From the NCBI GenBank assembly GCA_018607905.1, contig JABBAP010000004.1, positions 57,282-121,281 on the forward strand: a stretch of 64,000 bases of DNA, read 5' to 3'. A model generated the notes under the pieces. It was not told where the DNA came from. It saw nothing but the letters and a program-made list of their open reading frames with translations, and made no database searches. A program made the position numbers and the translations under genes. Source of the DNA: Paracoccaceae bacterium. GTDB taxonomy: Bacteria > Pseudomonadota > Alphaproteobacteria > Rhodobacterales > Rhodobacteraceae. Every line of letters starts with the position of its first letter. Position 1 is the first letter of the stretch. Below are positions 9,529 through 18,800 of this stretch, piece after piece.

Positions 9529-10032
9529 ATGTCAAAGAAACACCAAGACGCTGACGTCGCCTTTATTGAGGCGCTCTCCGAACTCGTAAACGCTAAAGAT
9601 TTGGCTGAAATTCAGGTCAAACGGGACTACGATGATAATTCTTCCATGAACGTACGCGTCACGCGCTATGCTGCAACCACATCCGTTGCCGCCCCCGCTG
9701 CCCCCGTTCAAATGGCCGCCGCGCCAGCTGCACCCGCCGCTGCTGCACCCACCGCATCCGCACCAAGCCAAGCATCCTCGGGCGATCCTGCAAGCGATCC
9801 GAACGCCGTGACATCGCCAATGGTTGGCACGATTTATCTGCAACCAGAACCAGACGCAGCCGCGTTCATTTCTGTGGGTTCAACCGTAAAAGAAGGCCAA
9901 ACCCTTCTGATCGTTGAGGCCATGAAAACCATGAACCAAATTCCGTCGCCCCGTTCTGGCACAGTCAAACGCATCCTTGTCGATGACGGCAGCGCGGTAG
10001 AGTTCGGCTCCCCGCTTGTCATCCTCGAATAA
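9529..10032 (+). CDS. accB: Biotin carboxyl carrier protein of acetyl-CoA carboxylase
   Basis: Carries biotin between the carboxylase and transferase halves of acetyl-CoA carboxylase, the first step of fatty-acid synthesis. The start at 9529 (167 residues) is preferred over an in-frame ATG at 9505 because AGGA sits eight bases before it. Residues 1-50 are the N-terminal helical domain, 55-90 an Ala/Pro-rich linker, and 90-167 the biotinyl domain. The biotin attachment site is K133 in EAMKTMNQI. It is 15 bases ahead of accC and surely co-transcribed. Confidence 0.97.
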   Translation: MSKKHQDADVAFIEALSELVNAKDLAEIQVKRDYDDNSSMNVRVTRYAATTSVAAPAAPVQMAAAPAAPAAAAPTASAPSQASSGDPASDPNAVTSPMVGTIYLQPEPDAAAFISVGSTVKEGQTLLIVEAMKTMNQIPSPRSGTVKRILVDDGSAVEFGSPLVILE

Positions 10033-10047
10033 CCAAAGGCGGCACAG

Positions 10048-11397
10048 ATGTTTTCCAAAGTCCTCATTGCGAACCGAGGCGAGATTGCGCTGCGCGTAAT
10101 CCGTGCGTGTAACGAACTCGGCATAAAAACCGTCGCGGTACACTCCACCGCAGACAGCGACGCAATGCACGTGCGCATGGCAGATGAAAGCATCTGCATC
10201 GGCCCACCTGCGGGCGCACTGTCGTATTTGAACGTCCCTGCAATCATTTCTGCGTGCGAAATCACGGGCGCAGAAGCCGTGCATCCGGGCTATGGCTTTC
10301 TGTCGGAAAACGCGAATTTCGTTCAAGTGCTCGAAGATCACGACATCAAATTCATCGGCCCAACGGCCGAACACATCCGCATCATGGGCGATAAAATCAC
10401 CGCCAAAGAAACCATGCGAAACCTTGGTGTTCCGTGCGTTCCAGGCTCCCCTGGTGGCGTTCCAACCCTAGATGAAGCCTATGAAATCTCCGACGAAATG
10501 GGATTCCCCGTCATCGTCAAAGCCACCGCAGGTGGCGGTGGGCGCGGCATGAAACTGGCCAAAACCCGCGAAGATCTAGAAGACGCCTTCTTCGGCGCAC
10601 GCTCTGAATCCAAAGCAGCCTTTGGCAATGACGAAGTTTATATCGAAAAATACCTCACGCTTCCGCGCCATATCGAAGTCCAAGTTTTCGGCGATGGCAA
10701 AGGCCGCGCAGTCCATTTGGGCGAACGCGATTGCTCGCTTCAACGCCGTCACCAAAAAGTTTTCGAAGAGGCCCCCGGCCCTTGTATCACCCCAGAAATG
10801 CGCGAACGTATCGGCAAAACTTGCGCCGACGCGGTGGCCAACATCAACTACGCGGGTGCAGGCACAATCGAATTTCTGTACGAAAACGACGAGTTCTTTT
10901 TCATCGAAATGAACACCCGTTTGCAGGTGGAACACCCCGTAACCGAAGCCATCTTTGGCGTCGATCTGGTCAAGCAGCAAATCCGCGTCGCCGCTGGCGA
11001 AGACATGTGGTTCAAACAAGAAGACCTGTCGATCAAAGGCCACGCGATTGAGGTACGGATCAACGCAGAAAAACTACCAAACTTCACACCCTGCCCTGGC
11101 ACAGTCACGCAATTCCATGCCCCAGGCGGCCTTGGCGTGCGCGTCGACAGCGCGCTTTACGCAGGCTACACAATCCCACCCTACTACGATAGTTTGATCG
11201 GTAAATTAATCGTAACCGGCACCAATCGTCCAGCAGCACTCGCGCGTTTGCGCCGCGCCCTTGGCGAATTGGTGATCGAAGGCGTGGACACGACAATCCC
11301 GCTGTTCCACGCCCTTCTGGATGAACCTGCCGTGCAAACTGGTGATTACGATATTCACTGGCTTGAACACTGGCTCGAAGCGCAGGAAACTGCTTAA
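10048..11397 (+). CDS. accC: Acetyl-CoA carboxylase, biotin carboxylase subunit
   Basis: ATP-dependent carboxylation of biotin on AccB. The 449 residues match the family. Visible motifs are MFSKVLIANRGEIALRVIR at the start, the glycine-rich ATP loop TAGGGGRGMK near residue 160, the metal/active-site stretch FIEMNTRLQVEHPVTE near 285, and the C-terminal domain with YDSLIGKLIV. It sits between accB and aat; the aat start follows the accC stop by four bases. Confidence 0.98.
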   Translation: MFSKVLIANRGEIALRVIRACNELGIKTVAVHSTADSDAMHVRMADESICIGPPAGALSYLNVPAIISACEITGAEAVHPGYGFLSENANFVQVLEDHDIKFIGPTAEHIRIMGDKITAKETMRNLGVPCVPGSPGGVPTLDEAYEISDEMGFPVIVKATAGGGGRGMKLAKTREDLEDAFFGARSESKAAFGNDEVYIEKYLTLPRHIEVQVFGDGKGRAVHLGERDCSLQRRHQKVFEEAPGPCITPEMRERIGKTCADAVANINYAGAGTIEFLYENDEFFFIEMNTRLQVEHPVTEAIFGVDLVKQQIRVAAGEDMWFKQEDLSIKGHAIEVRINAEKLPNFTPCPGTVTQFHAPGGLGVRVDSALYAGYTIPPYYDSLIGKLIVTGTNRPAALARLRRALGELVIEGVDTTIPLFHALLDEPAVQTGDYDIHWLEHWLEAQETA

Positions 11398-11401
11398 TTC
11401 A

Positions 11402-12025
11402 GTGATCAAAATCACCCCTGAACTGCTGTTACAAGCCTATGCCAATGGGGTTTTCCCCATGGCAGACAGCGCTTCAAGCGATGAGATTTACTGGGTCGAC
11501 CCTACGCAACGCGGGGTCTTCCCACTCGACAATTTCCACATGTCACGTTCCCTGCGCCGCGCCATCAAACGCGCCGATTTTGATGTGCGCATCAACTCTG
11601 ATTTCGCCCAAACCGTGCAACATTGTGCCAACCGTCCAGAAACATGGATCAACGCCAAAATTTTCGCGCTCTACACAGAACTGCACCGCCTCGGCTTTTC
11701 CCATTCATTGGAAATTTGGCGCGAAACCACCATGATCGGCGGCGTTTACGGCGTCGCTTTGGGCGCAGGGTTCTTTGGCGAAAGCATGTTTTCCAACGCC
11801 ACAGACGGATCCAAAATCGCGCTCGCTTACCTCGTGCATCGCTTAAATGCGGGCGGCTACCAGGTCTTTGACACCCAGTTCCTCACCGACCACCTCGCCT
11901 CCCTTGGCGCCATCGAAATCCCCCGCGAGGCCTATCACGACATGCTGTTCCCCGCAGTCACCGCCACAGCAGATTTCACATCCCCAGAAACACCAACAGC
12001 CGCACAGCTGCTCGCGCAATCCTAA
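11402..12025 (+). CDS. aat: Leucyl/phenylalanyl-tRNA-protein transferase
   Basis: Adds Leu or Phe from aminoacyl-tRNA to N-terminal Lys or Arg of proteins, marking them for ClpAP degradation (N-end rule). From GTG at 11402 it is 207 residues, the family size. It shows ANGVFPMAD, WVDPTQRGVFPLDNFHMSRSL, GGVYGVALGAGFFGESMFS and YQVFDTQFLTDHLASLGA, all characteristic. The frame stays open upstream inside accC, but those residues are accC in another frame. The accB-accC-aat order is common in Rhodobacterales. Confidence 0.96.
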   Translation: MIKITPELLLQAYANGVFPMADSASSDEIYWVDPTQRGVFPLDNFHMSRSLRRAIKRADFDVRINSDFAQTVQHCANRPETWINAKIFALYTELHRLGFSHSLEIWRETTMIGGVYGVALGAGFFGESMFSNATDGSKIALAYLVHRLNAGGYQVFDTQFLTDHLASLGAIEIPREAYHDMLFPAVTATADFTSPETPTAAQLLAQS

Positions 12026-12057
12026 CCATTTCTTTTTCGTAAAAATACTTTGGGGTC

Positions 12058-12076
12058 TTAGGGGCAACGCCCCTAA
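12058..12076. repeat. Perfect hairpin between convergent genes (REP-like element)
   Basis: TTAGGGGC and GCCCCTAA form a perfect 8-bp stem around AAC in the gap between aat and the DUF2155 gene. No T-run follows on the plus strand; on the minus strand a T-run comes only about 20 bases later. It may end or protect transcripts from both sides. The form matches short GGGGC-loop-GCCCC elements that I recall between genes of marine Rhodobacterales; no second copy is in this window. Confidence 0.6.
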
Positions 12077-12104
12077 ATACAGCCTCAAACCCAGCACCAA
12101 AATG

Positions 12105-12476
12105 CTATTCGTCCACCTTACAGTGCAGCACCCAAACATCGTATCGCGGGTGTTCCAACGCAGATAAAGCAGGCGAAGACGCGATCATCCAGCCTTCAAA
12201 CGCAGGCAGTGTTTCACGCACATCGCGGATCACCAGATAGGCAAACGCATCAGCCGAAATATTGCCCGACGGATAGCGGCATTCCTTTACAGAAATCATC
12301 AAGCGTTCGTAAACCGTGGTGTCGCCAACGGCCAAATCAATATCTTCCACCAACCCAGTAATGGTATCGAGCGCGCGCAGCTGAACAGTCGCACCCGATT
12401 TGGTTTTCACATTGCTTTGCGCAACAGCGATCACAGGCAGCAGAAGCGCCAGACAAAATCCAAAAATGCGGATCAT
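12105..12476 (-). CDS. DUF2155 domain-containing periplasmic protein
   Basis: A 123-residue protein with a signal peptide (MIRIFGFCLALLLPVIAVA) and the DUF2155 pattern: KSGATVQLRALDTITG, then LMISVKECRYP, FEGWMIASSPALSALEHPRYDVWVLHC. Two cysteines may pair in the periplasm. Function is unknown. It overlaps the end of mlaD by four bases, so the two are co-translated, and this placement next to mlaD and NDUFA12 recurs in alphaproteobacteria. Confidence 0.9.
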   Translation of the reverse strand: MIRIFGFCLALLLPVIAVAQSNVKTKSGATVQLRALDTITGLVEDIDLAVGDTTVYERLMISVKECRYPSGNISADAFAYLVIRDVRETLPAFEGWMIASSPALSALEHPRYDVWVLHCKVDE

Positions 12477-12919
12477 TCTGATGTGCCGCTCACAAACTTC
12501 AGTAGCAATGAAATCAGGCTGACCGAGCCTTGCGTGTCCAGCAACTCGCCACCATCGTCCAAATTAAACTCTGAACCACCCGGTACAATCTCAACAAAAT
12601 TCCCGCCAAGCAGCCCCTCGGATGCAATCACAACCGAACTGTCATCTGGCAAAACGATGTCTTTATTCACAGCCAGCGCTGTTTCCGCACGAAACGTCGT
12701 CGGGTTCAACTCCAACCCCGTCACAGAGCCGATTTTAACGCCTGCAAGGCGAACATCCGTCCCAAGGGACACGCCTTCAACCGAACGGAACGACGCTTTT
12801 ACCACGTAGCTATCAGACGGCCCAGAAATGCCCGCCGTGGTCCCTGCGTAAAACAGGAAACCCGCCGCCGCCACTAAGACAACCGCACCAATCGTTGTTT
12901 CTGCTGCATTATTCGCCAT
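12473..12919 (-). CDS. mlaD: MlaD-like MCE-domain lipid transport protein
   Basis: A 148-residue inner-membrane-anchored protein with one N-terminal hydrophobic helix (residues 8-28) and a single MCE domain (VKASFRSVEGVSLGTDVRLAGVKIGSVTGLEL). In the Mla system it binds phospholipids moving between the inner and outer membranes. The rest of the operon (mlaE, mlaF, mlaC) is not here, so this is the detached copy common in Rhodobacterales. The 3' end overlaps the DUF2155 gene. Confidence 0.92.
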   Translation of the reverse strand: MANNAAETTIGAVVLVAAAGFLFYAGTTAGISGPSDSYVVKASFRSVEGVSLGTDVRLAGVKIGSVTGLELNPTTFRAETALAVNKDIVLPDDSSVVIASEGLLGGNFVEIVPGGSEFNLDDGGELLDTQGSVSLISLLLKFVSGTSE

Positions 12920-12958
12920 GTCGCACTCCCCTTTACTCGCCGTATAATTGGCCGCCGC

Positions 12959-13336
12959 CTATTCGGGCGTCCACGCCTCGTAGTCAGATCGTGCCACAGG
13001 TTTTTCCACCCGCAAACTGCCCGCAGGGGCATAGGCCATGGCCGTCCCTGTCAGGTTTTCTTGGTGATCTTTTTCCCACGCTTTACGGGGCAAAGGCGAT
13101 TCTGTCGGCGGATCCTGATAGGTTTGGTGCAGCCAGCCGTGCCATTCTGGGGACACACGGCTCGCTTCTGCTTCGCCGTTGTAAATCACCCAGCGACGCG
13201 ATCCATCGCGGTTCTCATAGAATCGGTTACCGTCGCCGTCTTCACCAATCTTCACGCCATTGCGCCAAGACCAGAACTGCGTGTTCAGCGTCTGACCATC
13301 CCACCAAGTAAAAATCCGCAAAATTGATTTCAGCAT
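12959..13336 (-). CDS. NDUFA12-family complex I accessory subunit
   Basis: A 125-residue homologue of the mitochondrial complex I subunit B17.2/NDUFA12, found with alphaproteobacterial NADH:ubiquinone oxidoreductase. Characteristic are the N-terminal [14 protein letters not shown], then [37 protein letters not shown]. It is tryptophan-rich with no signal peptide, consistent with the cytoplasmic arm. It lies 39 bases before mlaD. Confidence 0.95.
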   Translation of the reverse strand: MLKSILRIFTWWDGQTLNTQFWSWRNGVKIGEDGDGNRFYENRDGSRRWVIYNGEAEASRVSPEWHGWLHQTYQDPPTESPLPRKAWEKDHQENLTGTAMAYAPAGSLRVEKPVARSDYEAWTPE

Positions 13337-13522
13337 CGCACCACTCTTTGTTTACGCTCTTAAGTCCAAGTATTTGGGCGGTTTATCGCCTTTTCAAACA
13401 CTCTTGCGTTTCTGTCGCCGAACAGGGGGGTTTGCACCCTTGTCTGGCTCCGCCTTATATGGCCTATTCCGCGCAGCCCGTCCAGCCTTGGCGCTGGGTT
13501 TTGACCCAAACCAGAGAACCAA

Positions 13523-14179
13523 GTGCCGCTTTTTCGTTTCCTCCGCAGACTGATCGCATGGATCGTCGTAATCTACATTAGCACATTCGTGTTTGTAGCT
13601 GGCTTTGCCACTCTGCAACCTTACTGGGAACCCACTGATATCAAAGCGGATTTGATCATCGTCCTTGGCGGTGGCATGTCGCCAAAGGGAACGCTTCACA
13701 CCTCATCCACGGTACGCGTTGATCGCGGAACTCAGCTATTTTTGGCAGGCGTTGCCCCGCGCATCCACTTCACAGGTGGCTTGGCGTCGCCAAATGCGCC
13801 CTCCGCAGGGCATCAAATGGCAGCGCGATCCATCGCCGACGGCGTGCCCGAAATCGCCACCAGCTTTGAGGGAAAATCCTATTCCACCCTGCAAAACGCC
13901 CTGTTTTCTAAACCCGATTGGCAGGGTGCAAAACACATCGTTCTCGTGACCGAAGGCTTCCACCTGCCTCGCAGTTGGGCCACCTTCAAGGCCTTCGGCG
14001 CACAGAAAATCACCCTTGTTCACGCACGCCGTTTTCGTGGCGATCGCATCAAAGCGGGCATTCGCCTTACGGTGCGCGAAGCCTTGGCCGTCTGGTTTAA
14101 CGCAGCACGCCTCATCGTGTGGCAAGTGGCCGAATTCACCAGCATGTCACAAGTAGACCGCGACGCGCTGCTGTACTGA
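13523..14179 (+). CDS. YdcF/DUF218 family membrane-anchored protein
   Basis: A 218-residue protein with one N-terminal membrane helix (residues 9-30) and a periplasmic DUF218 domain: DLIIVLGGGMSPKGTLH, then FTGGLASPNAPSAGHQMAARSIADGVPE, a SYSTLQNALFS helix, and IVLVTEGFHLPRSWATFKAFG. Related proteins (ElyC, YdcF, SanA) act in cell-envelope metabolism; the reaction is unproven. The start is GTG with a GAGAA site; no ATG fits. The stop abuts the convergent ABC gene. Confidence 0.88.
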   Translation: MPLFRFLRRLIAWIVVIYISTFVFVAGFATLQPYWEPTDIKADLIIVLGGGMSPKGTLHTSSTVRVDRGTQLFLAGVAPRIHFTGGLASPNAPSAGHQMAARSIADGVPEIATSFEGKSYSTLQNALFSKPDWQGAKHIVLVTEGFHLPRSWATFKAFGAQKITLVHARRFRGDRIKAGIRLTVREALAVWFNAARLIVWQVAEFTSMSQVDRDALLY

Positions 14180-15976
14180 TTACCCGGTAAATCCATCGGT
14201 AAACTGCAACCGCGCAAGTCGCGCGTACAACCCGCCCTCGGCCACCAACGCATCGTGCGTCCCTTGTGCCACCACGCGACCACCGTCCAAAACGATGATC
14301 CGATCCGCGCGTTTTACCGTGGCAAGCCGATGGGCCACCACAAGCGTCGTGCGATCCTGTGACAGTGTATCAAACGCCGCTTGAACCAGCCGTTCGCTTT
14401 CAGCATCGAGCGCGGATGTCGCCTCATCCAGCAACAAAACAGGCGCATCACGCAGAATAGCGCGCGCAATTGCAATCCGTTGTTTTTGCCCACCAGACAG
14501 CATCACACCACGTTCGCCAACAAAACTGTCGTAACCTTCGGGAAGTGCCGTTAAAAAATCATCCGCCGCCGCTGCCTTCGCCGCTGCAATGACCTCGGTG
14601 TCCGTCGCATCAGGACGACCAAACCGAATGTTCTCCATCGCAGATGTTGCAAAGATAACAGAGTCTTGGGGTACATAGGCAATGTGCCTGCGGAAATCTT
14701 CGCGCACCACGCCAGCGATATCTGTGTCGTCAATTGTCACCCGCCCGCTGGACGGATCGAAAAAGCGCAACAACAGCTGAAACACCGTCGATTTACCCGC
14801 ACCAGACGGGCCAACCAGCGCAATCGTTTCACCCGCTTTAATTTTTAAATCAAACCCATCAAGGGCTGCGATATTGGGGCGTGACGGATATCGAAACGTC
14901 ACCCCTTCAAACGAAACCGCACCCTTCACGGGCGCTGGCAATGCGCCCGCATTCACAGCATCCACAACAGGATCTTCTGCCGTTAACAATTCAACCAACC
15001 TCTCGGTTGCACCCGCCGCGCGTTGCAACTCGGACCAAATCTCGGACAGGGCCGCCACCGCGCCCGCCACCAAAATCGCATAAATCAAGAACTGCACCAG
15101 CGCGCCGGGTGAAATCACCTCGTTGCGCACATCACGCGCGCCCAACCACAACACACCAACGATGCCCGTAAAGATCAGAAAAATCACGATCACCGTCATC
15201 CACGCGCGCGCGCCAATGCGTTGGCGTGCTGCTTCAAACGCTTGCTCCGTCAGCCCTCCAAACCGCGCACGGCTGATGCCTTCATGCGTAAACGCCTGCA
15301 CCGTTTGCGATGCCAGCAGCGTTTCATTTGCGTTACCCGAGCTTTCCGCAATCTTATCCTGATTTTCACGGCTCAACGTGCGAACCCGCCGCCCTAGCAC
15401 CAAAATCGGCACCAAAACCAGCGGTACAATCAGCAAAACCGCACCCGTTAGCTTGGCCGATGTGAACATCATCAACACCAAACCGCCAAAGAAAATCAAC
15501 ACGTTACGCAAGGCCACCGACACAGACGAGCCAATCACCGACAGGATCAATGTCGTATCCGTAGTAATACGGCTCAGCACCTCTCCCGTCATCAATTTGT
15601 CAAAAAATGCAGGGCTCATGCCGATCATTTTGTTGTAAACCGCCATGCGAATATCGGCCACAACCCGTTCGCCCAAACGCGTTACAAAATAATACCGAAA
15701 CCCTGTGCCCACCGCCAACAGTGCAGCCACCGCAATGGCCGCGCCAAAATACTGATCCATCTGTCCTGTTGTGCCTGCCGAAAACCCGTCAACCACACGG
15801 CGCACCGCCAGCGGTAAAATCAACGACAAACCAGCCGTCACCACCAATGCGAGGCCCGCCAACGCGATCATCACTTTGTAAGGCCTTAAATACGGCGCCA
15901 AACCGCGCAACGGCCCAACCGTTTTGGATTTTTCCCGCGTCAACGGATCGGATTCGATGTTTTGATCTTGTGCCAT
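14180..15976 (-). CDS. ABC exporter, fused permease and ATPase (MsbA-like)
   Basis: A 598-residue half-transporter that works as a homodimer. Residues 30-325 are the six-helix exporter domain. The ATPase domain follows, with Walker A GPSGAGKST near residue 395, Q-loop YVPQDSVIF, signature LSGGQKQR, Walker B VLLLDEATSALD and the H-loop VVAHRLAT. Homologues flip lipids or export hydrophobic compounds; the substrate here is unknown. It is a single gene; tRNA-Gly lies upstream on the same strand. Confidence 0.93.
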   Translation of the reverse strand: MAQDQNIESDPLTREKSKTVGPLRGLAPYLRPYKVMIALAGLALVVTAGLSLILPLAVRRVVDGFSAGTTGQMDQYFGAAIAVAALLAVGTGFRYYFVTRLGERVVADIRMAVYNKMIGMSPAFFDKLMTGEVLSRITTDTTLILSVIGSSVSVALRNVLIFFGGLVLMMFTSAKLTGAVLLIVPLVLVPILVLGRRVRTLSRENQDKIAESSGNANETLLASQTVQAFTHEGISRARFGGLTEQAFEAARQRIGARAWMTVIVIFLIFTGIVGVLWLGARDVRNEVISPGALVQFLIYAILVAGAVAALSEIWSELQRAAGATERLVELLTAEDPVVDAVNAGALPAPVKGAVSFEGVTFRYPSRPNIAALDGFDLKIKAGETIALVGPSGAGKSTVFQLLLRFFDPSSGRVTIDDTDIAGVVREDFRRHIAYVPQDSVIFATSAMENIRFGRPDATDTEVIAAAKAAAADDFLTALPEGYDSFVGERGVMLSGGQKQRIAIARAILRDAPVLLLDEATSALDAESERLVQAAFDTLSQDRTTLVVAHRLATVKRADRIIVLDGGRVVAQGTHDALVAEGGLYARLARLQFTDGFTG

Positions 15977-16039
15977 ATCTTGCCTGCTCGCGTGTTATGC
16001 AGGCCGAAAACTAGCAATCTCGACGACTGCGAGGTCTTT

Positions 16040-16113
16040 TGGAGCGGGTAGAGGGAATCGAACCCTCACCCCAAGCTTGGAAAGCTCTTATGATACCATT
16101 TCACCATACCCGC
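16040..16113 (-). tRNA. tRNA-Gly (anticodon TCC)
   Basis: Read on the minus strand, the 74 bases include an encoded CCA. The acceptor arm GCGGGTA pairs fully with TACCCGC. The anticodon loop TTTCCAA presents TCC. The T-arm GAGGGTTCGATTCCCTC is perfect. It lies between the ABC exporter and the FAH-family gene. Confidence 0.96.
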
Positions 16114-16260
16114 TCTGTGGTTTTCGATCTATTTTAAAGCATCACAATCGTCAAGCCGCAGAATGACATCACAGTATCATAAACCTGTTAATCATTAGTT
16201 GCTTTTCACCCCAGAATCGGGCAATTCGGGGCGATTATATGGATTAATAAGGAAAAAATC

Positions 16261-17115
16261 ATGCGCTACATGGTTGGTGAACATAACGACGCAGCCTCTG
16301 TTTTTTTGGTAACAGGTGGCACTGCCGTCAATTTGACAGAACTGTCGCCAGACATTGGCACCGATTTGATGGGCCTAATAAACACCCCAGGTGCGCTCGG
16401 CCCGCTGCAAGATCAGATCGCTTCAGCGGACAAAGTTGCCGTGTCAGATATCGTTCCCGCCCTGCCCGTTGAACGCCCTGGCAAAACCATTTGTCTTGGC
16501 CTCAACTATGTAGATCACGTCAAAGAAGGCGGTTACGAAATCCCGACCTACCCCGCTTTGTTCATGCGCGGTCGTAATTCCCTTATGGCCGCTGGCGCTC
16601 CAATGGTTCGCCCATCCTGCTCTGAAAAACTCGATTACGAAGTTGAACTTATGCTCATCATCGGCATTGGCGGGCGTCACATTGCAGAGGCAGACGCCTT
16701 TAAACATATCTTTGGCTACACCCTGTTCAACGACGGTTCTGTGCGCGATTACCAACGCAAAACCCACCAATGGACGCCAGGCAAAAACTTTGACAACACA
16801 GGCGCGGTTGGCCCCATTGTTGTAACCCCAGATGAACTTCCCGAAGGCTGCGACGGCCTCAAGATCGAAAGCCGCATCGGCAATGAGGTCATGCAATCCG
16901 CCAACACATCTGAAATGATGTGGAACGTCGCCAAAACCATCGCGACCATTTCCGAATTTGCCACATTAGAACCGGGCGACATGATCGCGATGGGCACACC
17001 ACCAGGTGTTGGCCACGCCCGCACCCCGCCACGTTTCCTAAAACCGGGTGATGTCATCTCAGTTGAAATCGAAGGCATCGGCATCTGTTCAAACCCCGTG
17101 ATCGACGAAGCCTAA
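16261..17115 (+). CDS. Fumarylacetoacetate hydrolase family protein
   Basis: A 284-residue member of the FAH superfamily, which hydrolyses or decarboxylates beta-diketo acids in aromatic and related catabolism. Metal ligands are the glutamates in LDYEVELMLIIG and the aspartate in FNDGSVRDYQRK. The catalytic-domain start GLNYVDHVKEGG and the closing GTPPGVGHARTPPRFLKPGDV are typical. The N-terminal 70 residues match the small domain of 2-hydroxyhepta-2,4-diene-1,7-dioate isomerase-like members. The substrate cannot be fixed from context; it is a single gene with its own terminator. Confidence 0.92.
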   Translation: MRYMVGEHNDAASVFLVTGGTAVNLTELSPDIGTDLMGLINTPGALGPLQDQIASADKVAVSDIVPALPVERPGKTICLGLNYVDHVKEGGYEIPTYPALFMRGRNSLMAAGAPMVRPSCSEKLDYEVELMLIIGIGGRHIAEADAFKHIFGYTLFNDGSVRDYQRKTHQWTPGKNFDNTGAVGPIVVTPDELPEGCDGLKIESRIGNEVMQSANTSEMMWNVAKTIATISEFATLEPGDMIAMGTPPGVGHARTPPRFLKPGDVISVEIEGIGICSNPVIDEA

Positions 17116-17151
17116 TCTGCGTCAAAGCCCGCGAATGAACCAAATAAAATC

Positions 17152-17176
17152 AAATACCCCTCTGGGGTATTTTTTA
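17152..17176 (+). terminator. Rho-independent terminator
   Basis: AAATACCCC, loop TCT, GGGGTATTT followed by more T: a perfect 9-bp stem with a T-run, 37 bases after the FAH-family gene. Confidence 0.9.
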
Positions 17177-17195
17177 TAATGTTTAGAAAGTTTTA

Positions 17196-17279
17196 TGGTG
17201 GGCGACCCTGGAATCGAACCAGGCGTGAGTCACCTCGGGGGAGTTACAGTCCCCTGCCGCACCTTGCAGCCCGTCGCCC
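17196..17279 (-). tRNA. tRNA-Tyr (anticodon GTA)
   Basis: A class II tRNA of 84 bases including the encoded CCA. Acceptor GGGCGAC pairs with GTCGCCC. The anticodon stem GGGGA/TCCCC surrounds CTGTAAC with anticodon GTA. A long variable arm precedes the T-arm CCTGGTTCGATTCCAGG. Open frames across this stretch are artefacts. Confidence 0.96.
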
Positions 17280-17455
17280 AACATGGTGGCGGAATAGCCG
17301 CCTGTTTCGCCTTCGTCAACACAAAATCAACGTGGATTCAAAACACCGCCAAATCACTGCCCCCTTGCAGCACCTCCGCGCATCTGCGACACGGTGATTA
17401 GATGATGTTTGGGCGGGGTTTGCGCAGTGATTGCGCGATAAAAAGGCACGAAAAA

Positions 17456-18247
17456 ATGGTTAAAAAGGGTAAAAAACCCAATTGGGTTGTTGAAAAAGAG
17501 CGCGAAAAACGTGGCGCAGAGCCGTTAACCGTTTGGCTGTTCGGCCATCACGCCGTGCGCGACGCTCTTGTTAACCCTGCGCGCAAAAAAATTCGCCTAA
17601 TCCTGACGCCCAATGCCGCGATCAAACTTGAAGACGCTGTCAAAACCTCTGGGATGACCGCCGAAATTCAAGAACCGCGCGATTTCAAAGCCCCGATTGA
17701 TCCCCAATCCGTACACCAAGGCGCAGTTCTAGAAGTATCCCCTCTCGAATGGGGCAGCCTATCCGAGGTGTGCGCACCGCGTGGTTCAAACCCCGTTGTC
17801 CTTCTGCTCGACCGCGTGACAGATCCCCACAACGTCGGCGCGATCCTGCGTTCTGCCGAAGTATTCGGCGCGCGCGCTGTCATCGCTCCACACAGAAATT
17901 CCGCGCCTGAAACGGGTGCGTTGGCAAAAACAGCGTCTGGCGCGTTGGAACGTCAGCCCTATCTACGCATCCAGAATCTCGCCACCGCGATGAAGACGCT
18001 CAAGGAAATGGGCTATTTTATCATTGGGCTTGATGGTTTGGGTGAAACAAATCTAGCCGATGAATTGGCCAAATCTGCAACAATGCCCATCGCCCTTGCG
18101 CTCGGTGCAGAAGGCCCAGGTTTGCGCCAACTGACCCGCGAAACCTGTGATATCGTTGCAAAAATCCGCTTTGCTGGGGAATTTGGCTCGCTCAACGTGT
18201 CAAACGCAGCCGCCGTTGGCTTGTACGAAGCCGCTCGCGAACGGTAA
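17456..18247 (+). CDS. rlmB: 23S rRNA (guanosine-2'-O)-methyltransferase RlmB-like (SpoU/TrmH family)
   Basis: A 263-residue knotted (SPOUT) methyltransferase that methylates a ribose in 23S rRNA with S-adenosylmethionine. The start at 17456 gives the usual Lys-rich N-terminus (MVKKGKKPNWV), with AAGG nearby; an earlier in-frame ATG at 17402 is unlikely. Residues 25-95 are the L30e-like substrate domain. The SPOUT motifs are LLDRVTDPHNVGAILRSAEVFG, then LALGAEGPGLRQLTRE and SLNVSNAAAVGLYE at the end. It is transcribed away from tRNA-Tyr. Confidence 0.93.
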   Translation: MVKKGKKPNWVVEKEREKRGAEPLTVWLFGHHAVRDALVNPARKKIRLILTPNAAIKLEDAVKTSGMTAEIQEPRDFKAPIDPQSVHQGAVLEVSPLEWGSLSEVCAPRGSNPVVLLLDRVTDPHNVGAILRSAEVFGARAVIAPHRNSAPETGALAKTASGALERQPYLRIQNLATAMKTLKEMGYFIIGLDGLGETNLADELAKSATMPIALALGAEGPGLRQLTRETCDIVAKIRFAGEFGSLNVSNAAAVGLYEAARER

Positions 18248-18334
18248 CCCAACCTCACAACCGCGCGAGGCCCGCTATCGCCGCTCAAACATCCCTGCTA
18301 CCCCTGTTCTCAACTTAAATCAGGAGTAACTCAG

Positions 18335-18790
18335 ATGAACCTTACACGACGCACCGCCATCCTTGCCGCAGCTGCAACCTTGATTGCCCCTGCCGCCGCA
18401 TTTGCCAAAGCAAAACCAGTTTACACCGAAGGCAAAATCGCCATCGACGGCACAGACACCGTTGCCTATTTCGACCAAGGCAAACCAGTTCCCGGCTCCA
18501 AAAAACACAAACTCCAATATAACGGCTCCACATGGTTGTTCTCCACTTCTGAAAACAAAGCCAAATTCGAAGCGAACCCAGAGGCCTACGCCCCACAATA
18601 CGGCGGCTACTGTGCCTATGCGATGGCACGCGGTGCGGTTGCCCCAACCGTTCCAGAAGCATGGCGCATTGTTGATGGCAAACTTTACCTGAACTTCTCC
18701 AAAGCGATCCAGAAACGCTGGCAGAAAGACATTCCGGGCGAAATTTCCAAAGCAAACGCCAACTGGCCACGTTCTTTGGACGATTTTTAA
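18335..18790 (+). CDS. Exported YHS-domain protein
   Basis: A 151-residue protein with an N-terminal export signal (MNLTRRTAILAAAATLIAPAAAFA) that has a twin arginine but only a partial Tat consensus. The YHS-like part reads DGTDTVAYFDQGKPVPGSKKH, then WLFSTSENKAKFEANPEAYAPQYGGYCAYAMARG, as in the YHS proteins of Rhodobacterales often found near metal or copper functions. One Cys and several His/Tyr could bind metal. The ribosome site AGGAG is strong. Function is unknown; no metal genes are adjacent. Confidence 0.9.
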   Translation: MNLTRRTAILAAAATLIAPAAAFAKAKPVYTEGKIAIDGTDTVAYFDQGKPVPGSKKHKLQYNGSTWLFSTSENKAKFEANPEAYAPQYGGYCAYAMARGAVAPTVPEAWRIVDGKLYLNFSKAIQKRWQKDIPGEISKANANWPRSLDDF

Positions 18791-18800
18791 GGTCCACGCC

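Noticed and set aside
17195..17401. Short plus-strand frames at tRNA-Tyr
   Set aside because: They read across a complete tRNA-Tyr on the other strand and include non-coding sequence.
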